Notes: generated by a model from the sequence alone, not told the origin. DNA of 64,000 nt from Campylobacter concisus (GCF_003048875.2 NZ_CP049264.1:1860001-1924000), one strand, 5' to 3'. Shown: positions 18,269 through 28,570, counted from the first letter of the stretch. Numbers and translations are program-made.

Positions 18269-18519
18269 TACTCAACTCCCTTTGCCAATACAGCTTTTAA
18301 GCGAAAATTCTTGCGAGCTGAAAGTGGTCTGCACTCAACTGCAACAACTGTATCGCCTGCTCTTGTCTCATTTTTCTCATCATGAACTAAATACTTTTTA
18401 AAGCGTTTTACAAATTTATGGTATCTTGGGTGCATAACGCGTCTTTCTACCAAAATAGTAGCTGTTTTATCTCCAGCTTTTTGTAAAACAACACCTTGAA
18501 TTTCTCTTTTTAATGCCAT
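18268..18519 (-). CDS. rpsQ: 30S ribosomal protein S17
   Basis: 83 residues from MALKREIQG at 18519, which matches the family start better than the upstream in-frame codon inside rpm[20 protein letters not shown] and [10 protein letters not shown] are diagnostic. The ATG is 1 nt after the rpmC stop. Confidence 0.97.
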   Translation of the reverse strand: MALKREIQGVVLQKAGDKTATILVERRVMHPRYHKFVKRFKKYLVHDEKNETRAGDTVVAVECRPLSARKNFRLKAVLAKGVE

Positions 18520-18520
18520 T

Positions 18521-18715
18521 TTACGCCCCTTGTCTTGTTGCACTAATTGCAGTGTTGATCTGAGCTATCTCTTTGCGAACAGCACTAATCTCATTAGGGT
18601 TGCTTAACTGCATAGTTTTTAGCTTTTGTCTCAATGTAAATAAAAGCACCTTTTTCTCTTTTAGCAACGCGTTTAATTCTGCAACGCTCTTATCTTTTAA
18701 CTCAGTATATTTCAT
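18521..18715 (-). CDS. rpmC: 50S ribosomal protein L29
   Basis: 64 residues from the ATG at 18715 ([10 protein letters not shown]); an upstream in-frame GTG at 18721 is less likely. A long two-helix protein with the [15 protein letters not shown] turn. Overlaps the rplP 3' end by 14 nt. Confidence 0.96.
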
Positions 18716-19127
18716 TTTCACTCTCTCGCGTTACAAATTTTGATTTGAAAGGAAGTTTGTGTAGAGCCAAAGTTAAAGCTTCACGAGCCAACTCTTCGTC
18801 AACACCAGCCATTTCAAATATTATACGACCAGGTTTAATGTTCATAACCCACTCTTCAACTCCAGCCTTACCTTTACCCATACGAGTTTGTAGAGGTTTT
18901 TTAGTAAGTGGCTTGTCAGGGAAAACCCTAATCCAAATTTTAGCCTGTCTCTTTACGTGACGAGTTAGAGCTTGACGAGCAGCTTCTATTTGGCGTGAAT
19001 TTACTCTACCAGCCTCAACAGCTTTAAGCGCAAATTCGCCAGTTGCTAAAGATGCTCCGCGAGTCGCATAACCACGGTTGCGACCTTTCATTTGCTTACG
19101 AAATTTCGTTCTTTTAGGCATCAACAT
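18702..19127 (-). CDS. rplP: 50S ribosomal protein L16
   Basis: 141 residues: [19 protein letters not shown] start, RKGA-type core replaced by [10 protein letters not shown], and [13 protein letters not shown] motif. Start codon sits 2 nt after rpsC. Confidence 0.98.
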
Positions 19128-19129
19128 AA

Positions 19130-19828
19130 TTATTTACCTCTTCTTGCTCTACGTGTTTTCTTAGGTGCCTCTTCTTCAGTTTTCTCAGGTTGAACACCTT
19201 TTTGAAGAACCTCACCTTTAAAAATCCATACTTTAATACCTATGTTTCCATAAGTTGTATGAGCCTCAGCTACACCGTAATCTATCTTTGCTCTAAGAGT
19301 ATGAAGCGGAACACGACCTTCTAGATACCACTCGGTTCTTGCCATCTCAGCGCCACCTAAACGACCAGCAACTGAAATTTTGATACCTTTAGCGCCTGAT
19401 TTTTGAGCACCTTGGATAACTTTTTTCATAGCACGTCTAAATGCGACACGCTTTTCAAGTTGCATAGCTACGTTTTCAGCAGCAAGTTGAGCTGAAGCTT
19501 GAGCTTTTCTTTCTTCTTTGATATTTACATTTACTTCTTTACCGATAAGTTTGCTAACTTCGTTCTTTAGGTTTTCAACATCTTGGCCTTTTTTGCCGAT
19601 GATGATACCAGGACGAGCTGCAACTACGGTTACACGAAGTTTTTTAGCCGTTCTTTCGATTAAAATTTGGCTAATTCCTGCATAGTAAAGTTTTTTCTTT
19701 AAAAATGCACGAATTTTGTAATCTTCACCGATATTTTCAGGAAGACTTTGTTTGGTTGGAAACCATCTAGATTCCCAGTTGCGGTTAATTCCTAGTCTAA
19801 GACCTATTGGATTTACTTTTTGTCCCAT
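19130..19828 (-). CDS. rpsC: 30S ribosomal protein S3
   Basis: 232 residues: [13 protein letters not shown] start, KH domain with [12 protein letters not shown] (about 82-93), and the [12 protein letters not shown]-type segment. The C-terminus is rich in Lys/Arg/Glu. Confidence 0.98.
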   Translation of the reverse strand: MGQKVNPIGLRLGINRNWESRWFPTKQSLPENIGEDYKIRAFLKKKLYYAGISQILIERTAKKLRVTVVAARPGIIIGKKGQDVENLKNEVSKLIGKEVNVNIKEERKAQASAQLAAENVAMQLEKRVAFRRAMKKVIQGAQKSGAKGIKISVAGRLGGAEMARTEWYLEGRVPLHTLRAKIDYGVAEAHTTYGNIGIKVWIFKGEVLQKGVQPEKTEEEAPKKTRRARRGK

Positions 19829-19829
19829 A

Positions 19830-20162
19830 TTATGCTTCCTTCTTTTCAGGTTTAGATACTTCTACCATTACATGAGAAGTAGGTTTGCGAATTTTGCTCG
19901 CTGTTCCTCTTGCTCTTGGTCTAAATCTCTTTAATACAGGACCAGCGTCAACGCGGCAACTAGTTACTACAACTTCTTCTGGCTCAAATCCGCCATTTGC
20001 TACTGCTGAGCTAATAGCGTTTGCTATAAATTTAGCACCACGATTTGGCATAAATTGCAAGCTTGCAAGTGCTAGCTCGGCATTCATACCTTGAACTTCT
20101 CTTGCTATAAGTCTTGCTTTTGTAGGAGAAAGTCTTACGAATTTTATAATTGCTTTACTCAT
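19830..20162 (-). CDS. rplV: 50S ribosomal protein L22
   Basis: 110 residues: [17 protein letters not shown] and the C-terminal loop [19 protein letters not shown], which lines the exit tunnel. 1 nt before rpsC, 11 nt after rpsS. Confidence 0.98.
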   Translation of the reverse strand: MSKAIIKFVRLSPTKARLIAREVQGMNAELALASLQFMPNRGAKFIANAISSAVANGGFEPEEVVVTSCRVDAGPVLKRFRPRARGTASKIRKPTSHVMVEVSKPEKKEA

Positions 20163-20173
20163 ATTATCTCCCC

Positions 20174-20455
20174 TTACTTGCCGATTTTCTTTTGCACTGA
20201 GCCTTTGTGACCCTTAAATGTGCGTGTTGGAGCAAATTCGCCAAGTTTATAGCCTATATGATTTTCTGTAACATATACAGGAATAAAGCTCTTGCCATTA
20301 TGAACGTTAAATGTTAGTCCAATCATTTCAGGTACAATCGTGCTACGTCTTGACCAAGTCTTGATTGGTTTGTTATCGTTTGCATTTTTTGCGGCAATAA
20401 CTTTTTTCATTACATGATCATCTACGAAAGGACCTTTTTTGAGTGATCTTGCCAT
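20174..20455 (-). CDS. rpsS: 30S ribosomal protein S19
   Basis: 93 residues: [14 protein letters not shown] start, [14 protein letters not shown] and the C-terminal [14 protein letters not shown] identify S19. Two bases after rplB. Confidence 0.98.
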   Translation of the reverse strand: MARSLKKGPFVDDHVMKKVIAAKNANDNKPIKTWSRRSTIVPEMIGLTFNVHNGKSFIPVYVTENHIGYKLGEFAPTRTFKGHKGSVQKKIGK

Positions 20456-20457
20456 CT

Positions 20458-21291
20458 CTATTTTCCTTTCCTTCTTGAAATTATAAGCTTATCGCTAGCT
20501 TTTTTACGGCGAGTCTTAGCACCTTTAGTTGGTTTACCCCATGGAGTAACTGGGTGACGGCCTGAATTTTTCTTACCTTCACCACCGCCGTGTGGGTGAT
20601 CAACTGGGTTCATAGCAGAACCACGTGTTTGTGGGCGGATACCGCGGTAACGATTACGTCCGGCTTTACCTATAGTGATGTTAGCCCAGTCTTCGTTACC
20701 AACTACACCGATACTTGCCATACACTCAGCTAGTACTTGTCTCATCTCGCCACTTGGCATTCTTAAGATAACATACTTCTCTTCTTTACCCATTAGCTGA
20801 GCATAACCACCAGCTGAACGAGCTATCTGAGCGCCTTTGCCAGGTTTTAGCTCTACGTTATGAACGATAGTACCAACTGGGATAAATCTTAATTTCATAG
20901 CGTTGCCTGGTTTAATATCTAGTGAGCCCTCATCGATAGATGCGATAACATCGCCAACATTTAGGCCATTTGGTCTAATGATATAGCGTTTTTCGCCATC
21001 TTTGTAAGCTATAAGAGCGATACGGCAGTTTCTGTTTGGATCGTACTCGATCGCTTCAACTTTACCTTCTATACCAAATTTACGACGTTTGAAGTCGATG
21101 ATACGATAAAGTTTTTTTGCACCTGCTTCTTTATGTCTCGAAGTTATACGACCATTGTTGTTTCTACCGCCAGTTGCAGGTAGTTTAACAAGCAAGCTTC
21201 TAACGCTTGGTTTAGCTGTTATATCTTCAGAGCTTAGTCCAGTCATATATCTACGACTAGGTGTATATGGTTTATATGATTTTATAGCCAT
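20458..21291 (-). CDS. rplB: 50S ribosomal protein L2
   Basis: 277 residues: [14 protein letters not shown] start and the [14 protein letters not shown] loop near residue 226, which carries the conserved His of the peptidyl-transferase region. One base after rplW. Confidence 0.99.
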   Translation of the reverse strand: MAIKSYKPYTPSRRYMTGLSSEDITAKPSVRSLLVKLPATGGRNNNGRITSRHKEAGAKKLYRIIDFKRRKFGIEGKVEAIEYDPNRNCRIALIAYKDGEKRYIIRPNGLNVGDVIASIDEGSLDIKPGNAMKLRFIPVGTIVHNVELKPGKGAQIARSAGGYAQLMGKEEKYVILRMPSGEMRQVLAECMASIGVVGNEDWANITIGKAGRNRYRGIRPQTRGSAMNPVDHPHGGGEGKKNSGRHPVTPWGKPTKGAKTRRKKASDKLIISRRKGK

Positions 21292-21292
21292 C

Positions 21293-21574
21293 TTACGCCT
21301 CCGTATTTTCTAGGCTTACGCCTTCAGGTAACTTAACGTAGAATTTCTTTATCTCGTCACGTTGGCCTGCTCTTCCTCTAAAACGCTTAACCTTGCCGCT
21401 AATTCTAAGTGAATTTACGCGAACAGGCGTTACTCCAAAATACTCTTGTAAAACCGCTTTTAAGCTGTTTTTTGTAACTCTTGGTGAAGTTTGGATAACA
21501 ACAACGCCTTGTTCTTGAAGGCCTAGAGTTTTTTCTGTATAAATAATTGTTTTGATATCAGTTATATCCGCCAT
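21293..21574 (-). CDS. rplW: 50S ribosomal protein L23
   Basis: 93 residues: [26 protein letters not shown] and the [19 protein letters not shown] loop are typical of L23, the docking site for trigger factor and SRP on the ribosome. Confidence 0.97.
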
Positions 21575-21575
21575 T

Positions 21576-22190
21576 TTAGCCCTCTTTTGTTATAGTTTTT
21601 AGTGCAGCTTTTTCAATGATAACCGAACTAAATGTAGAGACAAGATAAGCATTTACCTCATTTGCATCTACTACATAGCAGTTTGCTAAATTTCTAAAAG
21701 CAAGTAGTGTTTTATCGTCTAGTAAATCTTTAACGATAAGTGCGTCTTTTACTTTTAAATTTTTGATGATATTAGCTGCATCTTTTGTCTTTCCAGACTC
21801 GATTGAGATGCTATCTACTGCGAAAATTTTACCATCTTGTGCTTTTACTGCCAAAGCGTACTCAAGAGCTAGTCTTTTTTGTTTTTTATTGACTTTTTGA
21901 AAATAGTTTTTCTCGTTTGTTGGACCAAATGCAACTGCACCGCCTACCCAAACGTTAGTTCTAGTTGAACCCGCTCTTGCACCACCACGTCCTTTTTGTC
22001 TCCATGGTTTTTTACCACCACCGCTTACAAAAGCACGGCTTTTAGTATGAGCCGAATTTGCTCTTATACCAGCAAGGTAAGATTTTACATAAAGATATAG
22101 GTTGTGCGGATTTACTTCAGCGTAGCTTGCAGGAAGCTCTAACTCGCCTGAATTTTCAAATTTATCGTTTAATACGTGAATTTTACTCAT
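21576..22190 (-). CDS. rplD: 50S ribosomal protein L4
   Basis: 204 residues. The tunnel loop [19 protein letters not shown] (about 58-76) is complete. In E. coli L4 represses the S10 operon via its leader; whether it does so here is unknown. Its start overlaps the rplC stop by 4 nt. Confidence 0.98.
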
Positions 22191-22765
22191 TTTACAATCC
22201 TTATTTTACCCATTGCACCATTGTGACCAGGAACGCAACCTTTTACAACTACGATGCCATTTTGAGCGTCAAAGCTTATTAGCTCGTTTTTAACAGTAAC
22301 TTTCTCATTGCCCATGTGTCCTGCCATTTTCATACCTGGTTGAACACGACCTGGCCATTCGCAGTTACCAATTGATCCGTGGCGTCTGTGGAAACGTGAG
22401 CCGTGGCTTTTTGGACCACCGCCAAAACCATGTCTTTTTACCACACCTTGGTAGCCTCTACCTTTTGAGTTAAAGCTAACTTTTAAAATTTTAGCCTCAT
22501 TTAATGGTGTAAAGTCTAGGTTTCCAACTTCGCTATTAGCTACTTCAAGCGTAGCAAATTTGTTAAATTCTGCTGTCAGATTGTATTTCTTTTGCTGACC
22601 AGCGATAGCTTTGTTGTTTGCTTTAGTGTGGGCATACGCTACGATAGCACGTTTGTTTTCGTCGATCTCACATACTTTAGCCTCAACTAGCTTAAGTAGT
22701 GTAACTGGCGTACTCTTCGTGGCAATCGTTCTACTCATGCCTATTTTTTCTACAATATATTCCAT
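22187..22765 (-). CDS. rplC: 50S ribosomal protein L3
   Basis: 192 residues; [21 protein letters not shown] and the [13 protein letters not shown] segments are diagnostic, and the methylatable Gln region of E. coli corresponds to [13 protein letters not shown]. Confidence 0.98.
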   Translation of the reverse strand: MEYIVEKIGMSRTIATKSTPVTLLKLVEAKVCEIDENKRAIVAYAHTKANNKAIAGQQKKYNLTAEFNKFATLEVANSEVGNLDFTPLNEAKILKVSFNSKGRGYQGVVKRHGFGGGPKSHGSRFHRRHGSIGNCEWPGRVQPGMKMAGHMGNEKVTVKNELISFDAQNGIVVVKGCVPGHNGAMGKIRIVK

Positions 22766-22785
22766 ACTCTTATCCTTTTGTCCGC

Positions 22786-23094
22786 TTATTTCATCGCACG
22801 AACTTCGACATTAACTTCTGGAGCTAGGTCGAGTTTTGTTAGGCTATCTACAGTTTCTGGAGTAGCAGCTACGATGTCAAGCATACGAGCGTGTATTCTC
22901 ATCTCAAACTGCTCACGTGAGTCTTTGTTGATGTGTGGAGATTTTAAGACTGTATAGCGTTTGATCTTTGTAGGCATTGGTACCGGGCCACGAACGTCGG
23001 CACCTGTTCGTTTGACAGCTTCTACAATTGCTGCAACAGTGCGGTCTAGAACTCTATGGTCGTAAGCTTTTAGCTTTAACCTGATTCTTTCCAT
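22786..23094 (-). CDS. rpsJ: 30S ribosomal protein S10
   Basis: 102 residues from [13 protein letters not shown] at 23094, the family start, with AAAGGA 8 nt upstream; the longer frame to 23124 is not supported. [15 protein letters not shown] and [13 protein letters not shown] are diagnostic. First gene of the S10 operon; S10 also acts as NusE. Confidence 0.98.
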   Translation of the reverse strand: MERIRLKLKAYDHRVLDRTVAAIVEAVKRTGADVRGPVPMPTKIKRYTVLKSPHINKDSREQFEMRIHARMLDIVAATPETVDSLTKLDLAPEVNVEVRAMK

Positions 23095-23117
23095 GTGTTT
23101 TCCTTTAAAAAGAACTT

Positions 23118-23133
23118 GTCGCAAACTCGCGAC
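23118..23133 (-). promoter_or_regulatory. Leader hairpin before rpsJ
   Basis: GTCGC-GAGTTT-GCGAC forms a short stem in the mRNA leader 24 nt above the rpsJ ATG. It may affect access to the ribosome-binding site; it bears no evident likeness to the E. coli L4 target. Confidence 0.4.
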
Positions 23134-23226
23134 CTCTTTACATCAAAATAACCCGCATAGGATCAAGCGATCGTACGAGCAAGACATAGGTCTTTCGTAA
23201 AGAGACTGCGATTTTACAAAAAAGCT

Positions 23227-23232
23227 ATTATA
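23227..23232 (-). promoter_or_regulatory. S10 operon promoter (-10)
   Basis: A perfect TATAAT on the minus strand, 133 nt above the rpsJ ATG, in a T/A-rich setting. A TTGACA lies only two bases upstream, too close to be a -35 partner. It is the best candidate for transcription of the whole ribosomal block, giving a leader of about 125 nt. Confidence 0.7.
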
Positions 23233-23370
23233 GTTGTCAAGAAAAACGCTATTTTTTGTTGAATTTTGATTAATTATTTCCTTTTGATAAGGAAAGTATA
23301 TAGAGTTCTAAATTTTATTTCATTCAGCAATATTTACTCACAAGACGATTAAAAAATATTTTCTTTTCGT

Positions 23371-23481
23371 GTGATAGTTGAAGATTTTATTCAAAAATGC
23401 ACCACTGGAGAATTGATTTTAGCTGCTATTGGAGTTATATTACTTGTTTGGTATGTTGTAGATTACTACAATGTTGGCTAA
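23371..23481 (+). CDS. Possible 36-residue single-pass membrane peptide
   Basis: The frame runs GTG at 23371 to TAA at 23479. It encodes a short acidic, Cys-containing N-terminus and one hydrophobic helix (LILAAIGVILLVWYVV) ending in DYYNVG. There is no ATG in frame before it (stop at 23350) and no good ribosome-binding site, so it may be a true small protein with a weak start or the remnant of a longer gene. Its last codons lie inside a 12-bp hairpin. Confidence 0.4.
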   Translation: MIVEDFIQKCTTGELILAAIGVILLVWYVVDYYNVG

Positions 23482-23493
23482 AACATTGTAGTA
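23464..23493. terminator. 12-bp perfect inverted repeat between convergent genes
   Basis: TACTACAATGTT and AACATTGTAGTA are separated by GGCTAA. It sits between the plus-strand small ORF and the end of the minus-strand gene at 23505, where a two-way terminator is expected, but neither side has a strong T-run. Confidence 0.55.
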
Positions 23494-23504
23494 AAATAAA
23501 AAAG

Positions 23505-24176
23505 CTATTTAAGAAACTCTAAATTCCTCCATCCTGACGCATTTTTATATATATATCTCATGTGATTACTATCATATAACACAGAGTCCCATTTTTTATC
23601 TCTATTTTTTATCTTATCGTTATATTCTTTTATTTTTTCCCTATCATCGAGATTTTTATATATTTCGCGCAAATCCCTACATATATATCCACTTTTAAGC
23701 TCATTGCAACCATACTCAAGCATTTTAAGCTCTGCTCCTGATTTGGCAGTAATCATTTTTGCAAAATCTGCGTTTATAGTGCTAGTATTTTGATTTTTTT
23801 TAGCAAAATATATAATTTTATCTTTGATTAAATCAAATGCTGGTATTCTGCAAGCTGGAGCGAATTTTTTATCATAACAATATTCTGGCACTGTTTTTTC
23901 ATAGAAATTTGCTACTTTCTTAATGTCTTTACTAGCTAAGGCCTCTAGCTTATCTAGCCAAATACAACCTAGATCATTACCTTGATCTAAACACCAATAT
24001 TTTGCATCATCAATTCGTAGATTATTTCCTGAAAAAGAACTTAATGACATTAGCTCTTTCTCTCCACTATAATCATAATTTGGCTTTTCTTTACTACTTC
24101 CTCCAAAGCCCCAAGCATATACGCTACTTGTGGCCAACACGCTGGCTAATACTGAAGCTAAAATTTGCTTTTTCAT
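23505..24176 (-). CDS. Secreted cysteine-containing protein, unknown
   Basis: 223 residues with a clear signal peptide (MKKQILASVLASVLATSSVYA-W). The mature part has six Cys in spaced pairs (YWCLDQGNDLGC, YCYDKKFAPAC, YGCNELKSGYIC), a pattern of disulfide-linked helix pairs as in Sel1-like proteins of epsilonproteobacteria, though the Sel1 core is not clear. AAGGAG precedes the ATG. A C9/G9 tract lies 47 bases upstream and could vary expression. Confidence 0.8.
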   Translation of the reverse strand: MKKQILASVLASVLATSSVYAWGFGGSSKEKPNYDYSGEKELMSLSSFSGNNLRIDDAKYWCLDQGNDLGCIWLDKLEALASKDIKKVANFYEKTVPEYCYDKKFAPACRIPAFDLIKDKIIYFAKKNQNTSTINADFAKMITAKSGAELKMLEYGCNELKSGYICRDLREIYKNLDDREKIKEYNDKIKNRDKKWDSVLYDSNHMRYIYKNASGWRNLEFLK

Positions 24177-24222
24177 CTTGATGGATCTCCTTTATGAATT
24201 CAAAAAGTAAATCATTCTACTG

Positions 24223-24231
24223 CCCCCCCCC
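24223..24231. repeat. Homopolymeric C9 (G9 on minus strand) tract, putative phase-variable
   Basis: Nine consecutive C, far longer than chance in such AT-rich DNA. On the minus strand the G9 is followed by CAGTAGAAT, where TAGAAT could be a -10, so the tract would lie in the spacer region of the promoter for the 23505-24176 gene. Confidence 0.75.
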
Positions 24232-24297
24232 TTAAGAATAAATTAATTACAAATATAATATAGATTTAAATATTATTCCTTTTTAAAAGGAAGTGGC

Positions 24298-24303
24298 TAT
24301 AAT
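24298..24303 (+). promoter_or_regulatory. -10 element for the 24327 ATPase gene
   Basis: GGCTATAAT with the TATAAT box 24 nt above the TTG start; the region upstream is A/T-rich with periodic T-runs as in Campylobacter promoters. Confidence 0.55.
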
Positions 24304-24326
24304 TTCAAAAAGCAAAAAGGTCAAAT

Positions 24327-25421
24327 TTGAAAAGTTTAGAAACGCTTTATCAAGCACCCATTAAAAATGCTAAATTTATCCCCAGAAAATATGAGATCAT
24401 CTCGCCAAAGACGTTTATCATTGGCGCTATTTCAAGTGGCAAAACAGCCCTTGTTTATGAGTTTTTGAGCCATTACAAGAGCGAGGAGAGGCTTTATATA
24501 AATTTAGACGATATAAGGATAGATAGAGCCTTGCTTTTAGCAAATTTAAAAGAGTTTTTAGAAAAAAATGCCCAGATAAAGGTGCTCGCGGTTGAAAATT
24601 TACAAGCCGCTGATCTTGCAAATTTAGACTTTTTAAAGGACGCTGCACTTGAAAATATCATCCTTACAAGCAAGGAATTTTCACTCTTACTTGAGGGCTT
24701 TGCGCGTATAAATTTAAACTACCTCGACTACGAGGAATTTATACTATTTTTTAAGAAAAATTTAGACCAAGACCTGCTTTTTAGCTACTTTTTGGCTCAT
24801 GGAAACGAGATAGCAAGCGCCTTTTTGGACTCTAGCGAGGTCACAGCTCACTTACAGCAGCTCTTAAGAGGAAATTTAAACGAGCAAGGCATCGCTATCT
24901 TAAAAGAGTGCGCGACAAAGTGCCACGACACCATAAGCGCCTTTGGGATTTATAAAAATCTAAAAGAGCAGATGAAAATTTCAAAAGATAGCGTTTATAG
25001 CGCGATAAATTTGCTAAATGAGAGCGGATACGTGGAGTTTGTGCCAAATTTAGATGAGAGTAGCACGAGCAAGAAAATTTACTTTACAAATTTCGCACTT
25101 CGCAACGCTTTGTGTCTGAAAAAGGACTTTTTGGCTGTCTTTGCAAATGTCGTTTTTTGTGAGCTGCTTAAATTTAAAGATGAAATTTACTACACAAAAG
25201 AGATCGATTTTTTCCTTACAAAAAGGAAGCTTGCGATCATTTGCGTGCCTTTTTCTGCGCCTGAGATCGTATTTTTGAAATTTAAAAAACTCCACGCGAG
25301 CCTAAAAGAGCTGGGCGTTAGCAAGCTTCAAATCATCAGCGTCGCAAACCAAGCCGAGCAAAGCATCGAGGGGATAAAGTGCGAGATTTTGCCATTTTCT
25401 AGGTGGAGCCTTGGTTTGTAA
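24327..25421 (+). CDS. AAA-type ATPase, AAA_14/DUF4143-like layout
   Basis: 364 residues starting at TTG (24327) with AAAGG 6 nt before it. The P-loop GAISSGKT lies near residue 34, a Walker B-like LYINLDDIRID follows, and LAVENLQAADL occupies the usual second acidic position. The C-terminal half has a winged-helix-like part (SVYSAINLLNESGYVEFV) and a beta-rich end with KDEIYYTKEIDFFL, recalling the decayed PD-(D/E)XK domain of DUF4143 ATPases. Function unknown. Divergent from the secreted Cys protein. Confidence 0.78.
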   Translation: MKSLETLYQAPIKNAKFIPRKYEIISPKTFIIGAISSGKTALVYEFLSHYKSEERLYINLDDIRIDRALLLANLKEFLEKNAQIKVLAVENLQAADLANLDFLKDAALENIILTSKEFSLLLEGFARINLNYLDYEEFILFFKKNLDQDLLFSYFLAHGNEIASAFLDSSEVTAHLQQLLRGNLNEQGIAILKECATKCHDTISAFGIYKNLKEQMKISKDSVYSAINLLNESGYVEFVPNLDESSTSKKIYFTNFALRNALCLKKDFLAVFANVVFCELLKFKDEIYYTKEIDFFLTKRKLAIICVPFSAPEIVFLKFKKLHASLKELGVSKLQIISVANQAEQSIEGIKCEILPFSRWSLGL

Positions 25422-25472
25422 ATTTACACACTTTGTTTGGTTATTGTTTTAAAAGCACAGAAATAAAAAAGT

Positions 25473-25478
25473 TATAAT
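25473..25478 (+). promoter_or_regulatory. -10 element for the 25501-26909 gene pair
   Basis: GTTATAATC in an A-rich context, 22 nt above the ATG, so the leader would be about 15 nt. Confidence 0.6.
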
Positions 25479-25500
25479 CAAAAAAAACGAAGGACGGAGC

Positions 25501-26355
25501 ATGAGAGCATTTTTTGGGATATTATTCATCGCAGCAAGCCTTTTTGGCTATGAGATAAACCACGAAAACTGGGCTAAATTCTACAAATTTACAGGCAACG
25601 CAAACGGGGTTAAATTTGAAGTTTATCTAAACTATTTTAAAGATGAATTTGAAAATTTCAAACAAACAAAGAGCTTTAAAGTCCCAGCCAAGATAAGCGG
25701 CCACATCTTTTTTGACGGCGCAAAATACGACTATGAAAAGGGCTCTTTTGAGCAAAATGGCAGTGAAATTTCTTCATTAAATGCAGTCTCAGACAAGATA
25801 AATTTAGACGTTAAAAACGAAAATGGCGAGCTAAAAGGCAAGATAATCGTCAAAAACAAAGCCTACAACGCCACCATAAAAGAAGAAAAAGAGTATGAGA
25901 TCCTAAATATCGGCATCCAAATGACCGAGTCAAACGGCACGAGATATGAGGCGATCACTAACGACATCTTCGCTAAAGACTCAGCCAAAAAGTATAAAAA
26001 CAAGCTTCTTGCAGAGTTTTACGACCTAAAAAGTGAGCGCAAAAAATGGCCAAACAGCCAGTATGAGAGCCTAAAAAATATATACTATATAAATGATAAG
26101 ATTAAAAGCGTTTGCACCTATAAAAACGAAAAGACAAACTGCGAGGTGCTCTCGCTTGCGACGAATAAAAAGCTAAAACTAAAGCAAATTTTTAAAGATA
26201 TAAACGACAGCCATCTAAAAGCGATCCTTGCAAATGCTGGCGTGAGCGACAACTTCGTGCTTTCGCCGCTTGGCCTTACATTTTTAAACGAGGAGCAAAT
26301 CAGCGTGCCACTTGAGGAGCTAAGACCTTACTTTAGCGATGAAGTCGGGCTGTAA
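25501..26355 (+). CDS. Periplasmic protein with DUF3298-like C-terminus
   Basis: 284 residues with a signal peptide ([17 protein letters not shown]). The N-terminal half is beta-rich and low in motifs. The C-terminal third ([19 protein letters not shown], then [29 protein letters not shown]) resembles DUF3298/RsiV-type periplasmic domains. Its stop overlaps the rnhB start (TAATG), so the two are co-transcribed. Confidence 0.8.
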   Translation: MRAFFGILFIAASLFGYEINHENWAKFYKFTGNANGVKFEVYLNYFKDEFENFKQTKSFKVPAKISGHIFFDGAKYDYEKGSFEQNGSEISSLNAVSDKINLDVKNENGELKGKIIVKNKAYNATIKEEKEYEILNIGIQMTESNGTRYEAITNDIFAKDSAKKYKNKLLAEFYDLKSERKKWPNSQYESLKNIYYINDKIKSVCTYKNEKTNCEVLSLATNKKLKLKQIFKDINDSHLKAILANAGVSDNFVLSPLGLTFLNEEQISVPLEELRPYFSDEVGL

Positions 26356-26909
26356 TGGCTAAAATTTGCGGTATCGACGAGGCTGGACGTGGGGCGTTAG
26401 CTGGACCACTAAGCGTGGCTGCTTGCGTGCTAAATAGTGAAATTCCTGGACTAAACGACTCCAAAAAACTAACCGAAAAAAAGCGCGAGGAGCTATTTTG
26501 CAAGATCACAAAAAGCTCAAATTTTCTCATCGTCTATTTTTCAAACGTCCAGATAGACGAGCTTGGACTAAGTGAGTGCCTAAGGCGTGCGCTCAAACTT
26601 TTCAAGGCACATTTTGATGGCTTTGAGATCATTTATGACGGGAATTTAGACTACGGCGTGGGTATAACCACGATGATAAAGGCCGACGGAAAGGTAGCTA
26701 GCGTAAGTGCAGCCAGCATCCTAGCAAAAGTAAGCCGTGACCGCTTGATGAACGGCTGGGATAAATTTTACCCAGCATACGGCTTTGCAGGGCACAAAGG
26801 ATATGGCACGAAGTCGCACCTAGATGCCATAGCTAAATTTGGCTACTCAGACTTTCATAGAAAAAGCTTTGTCATAAAGCCAAAACTCACGCAGGGCTCG
26901 CTATTTTAG
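26355..26909 (+). CDS. rnhB: Ribonuclease HII
   Basis: 184 residues. Cuts RNA in RNA-DNA hybrids and single ribonucleotides. Active-site residues are visible: [13 protein letters not shown] (Asp7, Glu8), YDGN with the third Asp near 94, and the conserved [14 protein letters not shown] segment. Coupled to the upstream periplasmic gene; ends convergently with the DUF4153 gene, overlapping it by 9 nt. Confidence 0.97.
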   Translation: MAKICGIDEAGRGALAGPLSVAACVLNSEIPGLNDSKKLTEKKREELFCKITKSSNFLIVYFSNVQIDELGLSECLRRALKLFKAHFDGFEIIYDGNLDYGVGITTMIKADGKVASVSAASILAKVSRDRLMNGWDKFYPAYGFAGHKGYGTKSHLDAIAKFGYSDFHRKSFVIKPKLTQGSLF

Positions 26910-28478
26910 CTGCGCATCCTCCATATAAAAAAGCACGCTTGCATCGTAAAATTTATAAACTCCGTTTTCTTGCACGATTTCCATAGAGCGCAGAACAAAG
27001 GCGCGCTTGCCAACTTCAAAGAGCAAAAGCTGCTCTTTTAACCGCTCAAATATCTCAGCGCCAAAGTCGCCGTCTGGCTTTAAATTTAAACTCGCAAGCG
27101 CCTTTTCTAGGTGCTTTTGCATATTTATGCTAACGCTTTCATTATCTAGCTGTATGACGAGCTCATCGCCATTTACGCTGCTTGTGATAGGCATTTTGAT
27201 GGTCGCATCTTTCACGTTTATAGCGGTGCCATTAAAGTCTATGCTAAATATCTGCCAATTTTTCTGCTCAGCCACCTCAAGACCCGCTATAAAATTTTTA
27301 TTTTCTAGTGCGAATTTATCGCCGTTTTCTACGAGATAGTCAAATTTATCTTGCAAAAAATAAAGCTTCTCTTCGCCTATCTTGCTCACATCGCCACTTA
27401 GCGTGCCATCGCTACCAAGCAAATTTAGCGCCTTTAGCTCTCTTAGCAAAAGCTCTTTTTGAGAATTTATGGTAAGCAGTTTCGTATCAAGGACAAAATG
27501 TGTAAAAAATATACCAAATACCATAAAAAACGCTAGAAATTTATAAGGAAAATCCCTAAGAAATATCATCACAAAATAGCTCAAATTTGCAAATATCACG
27601 CAGGCTATGAGATAGATCCTAGGCTCGCTTAAGCCGTACTCACCGACTCTGTGCATGACGCCCCACCAAAGCAAAATGCTAGGCAAGATGACAAAAAGTG
27701 GCAAGAGCTTAAAAATTTGATCATAAATTTGGCTTTTGATAATTAAATTTAGCCCTCTTAAAACAAAGCCAGCGATCAAGCAGGCAAGCACGATATAGGC
27801 CACTCCACCGCGTGGCAGCTCAAGCAAAACAAGTCTATAAATGCAGTATAAATTTAGTAGCGCCACATATATGATGAGCAGGGGATTTAGGATGAAATTT
27901 ATGGCGATCTTGATGAAATTTAAGAGCCTGTACTCGCTAAATTTGCTCTCAAAAAAGAGAAACAAACATGGCAGACCAAAAGAGGCCAGTGTCAAGTAGA
28001 GCCGCTGCGTCCTGTGGCTGGTTAAAAGCTCCCAGTCAAAGAGGTAGTTAAGCCCTGCGAAAACAGCCACAATGCCAAGAAAAAATAGGTGAAAAAGGGC
28101 AAATGAGATGAGTAAATTTAATAGTCTTGCTAGGCTCTGGCTTATAAATTTCTCATTATCTTTGGCGAAATTTAGAGAGAATAAAAGCACAAAAGCCATG
28201 AGATAAAGTGCGACAAGATCGCTGGCATAACCGCTTAACTTAAGACCAAAAAAATAAAGTGTTGCGCCAAATATCAAAAAATATAAAGGTAGTAAAATTT
28301 GCCTTTTATTTAGGTAGATAGCGACCAAAAGTAGTGGCTCAAGCAGCCAAAAACCTCTATACTCATCCACTATCTGGCTGGGGCTAAGAAAAATGGTAGC
28401 TAGAGAAAAAGCCAAAATGGTAAGAAACAAAATTTTTTTATCAGCAAATGCGGCTTTTAGCTCGGTGATGATATGCAA
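26901..28478 (-). CDS. DUF4153-type integral membrane protein
   Basis: 525 residues. The first 350 hold about ten to twelve membrane helices, and the last 175 form a soluble beta-rich domain (ending [17 protein letters not shown]). The [20 protein letters not shown] stretch is typical of DUF4153 proteins. Function of the family is unknown. Overlaps rnhB by 9 nt on the opposite strand. Confidence 0.78.
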   Translation of the reverse strand: MHIITELKAAFADKKILFLTILAFSLATIFLSPSQIVDEYRGFWLLEPLLLVAIYLNKRQILLPLYFLIFGATLYFFGLKLSGYASDLVALYLMAFVLLFSLNFAKDNEKFISQSLARLLNLLISFALFHLFFLGIVAVFAGLNYLFDWELLTSHRTQRLYLTLASFGLPCLFLFFESKFSEYRLLNFIKIAINFILNPLLIIYVALLNLYCIYRLVLLELPRGGVAYIVLACLIAGFVLRGLNLIIKSQIYDQIFKLLPLFVILPSILLWWGVMHRVGEYGLSEPRIYLIACVIFANLSYFVMIFLRDFPYKFLAFFMVFGIFFTHFVLDTKLLTINSQKELLLRELKALNLLGSDGTLSGDVSKIGEEKLYFLQDKFDYLVENGDKFALENKNFIAGLEVAEQKNWQIFSIDFNGTAINVKDATIKMPITSSVNGDELVIQLDNESVSINMQKHLEKALASLNLKPDGDFGAEIFERLKEQLLLFEVGKRAFVLRSMEIVQENGVYKFYDASVLFYMEDAQLK

Positions 28479-28502
28479 GATCGTCCTTTAAAGGATGAAA
28501 TT

Positions 28503-28521
28503 TAGCCACATTACGTGGCTA
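28503..28521 (-). terminator. Hairpin after frr
   Basis: TAGCCAC-ATTAC-GTGGCTA between frr and the DUF4153 gene. On the minus strand it is followed by AATTTC, a weak T-run. Confidence 0.5.
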
Positions 28522-28570
28522 AAAAGTGAGAATTTAGAAATTTGCAAAGGGGTAAAATTCTAAATGAAAT

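Noticed and set aside
23222-23245. TTGACA two bases from TATAAT at the S10 promoter as a -35/-10 pair
   Set aside because: Spacing is far too short; only the -10 is used.
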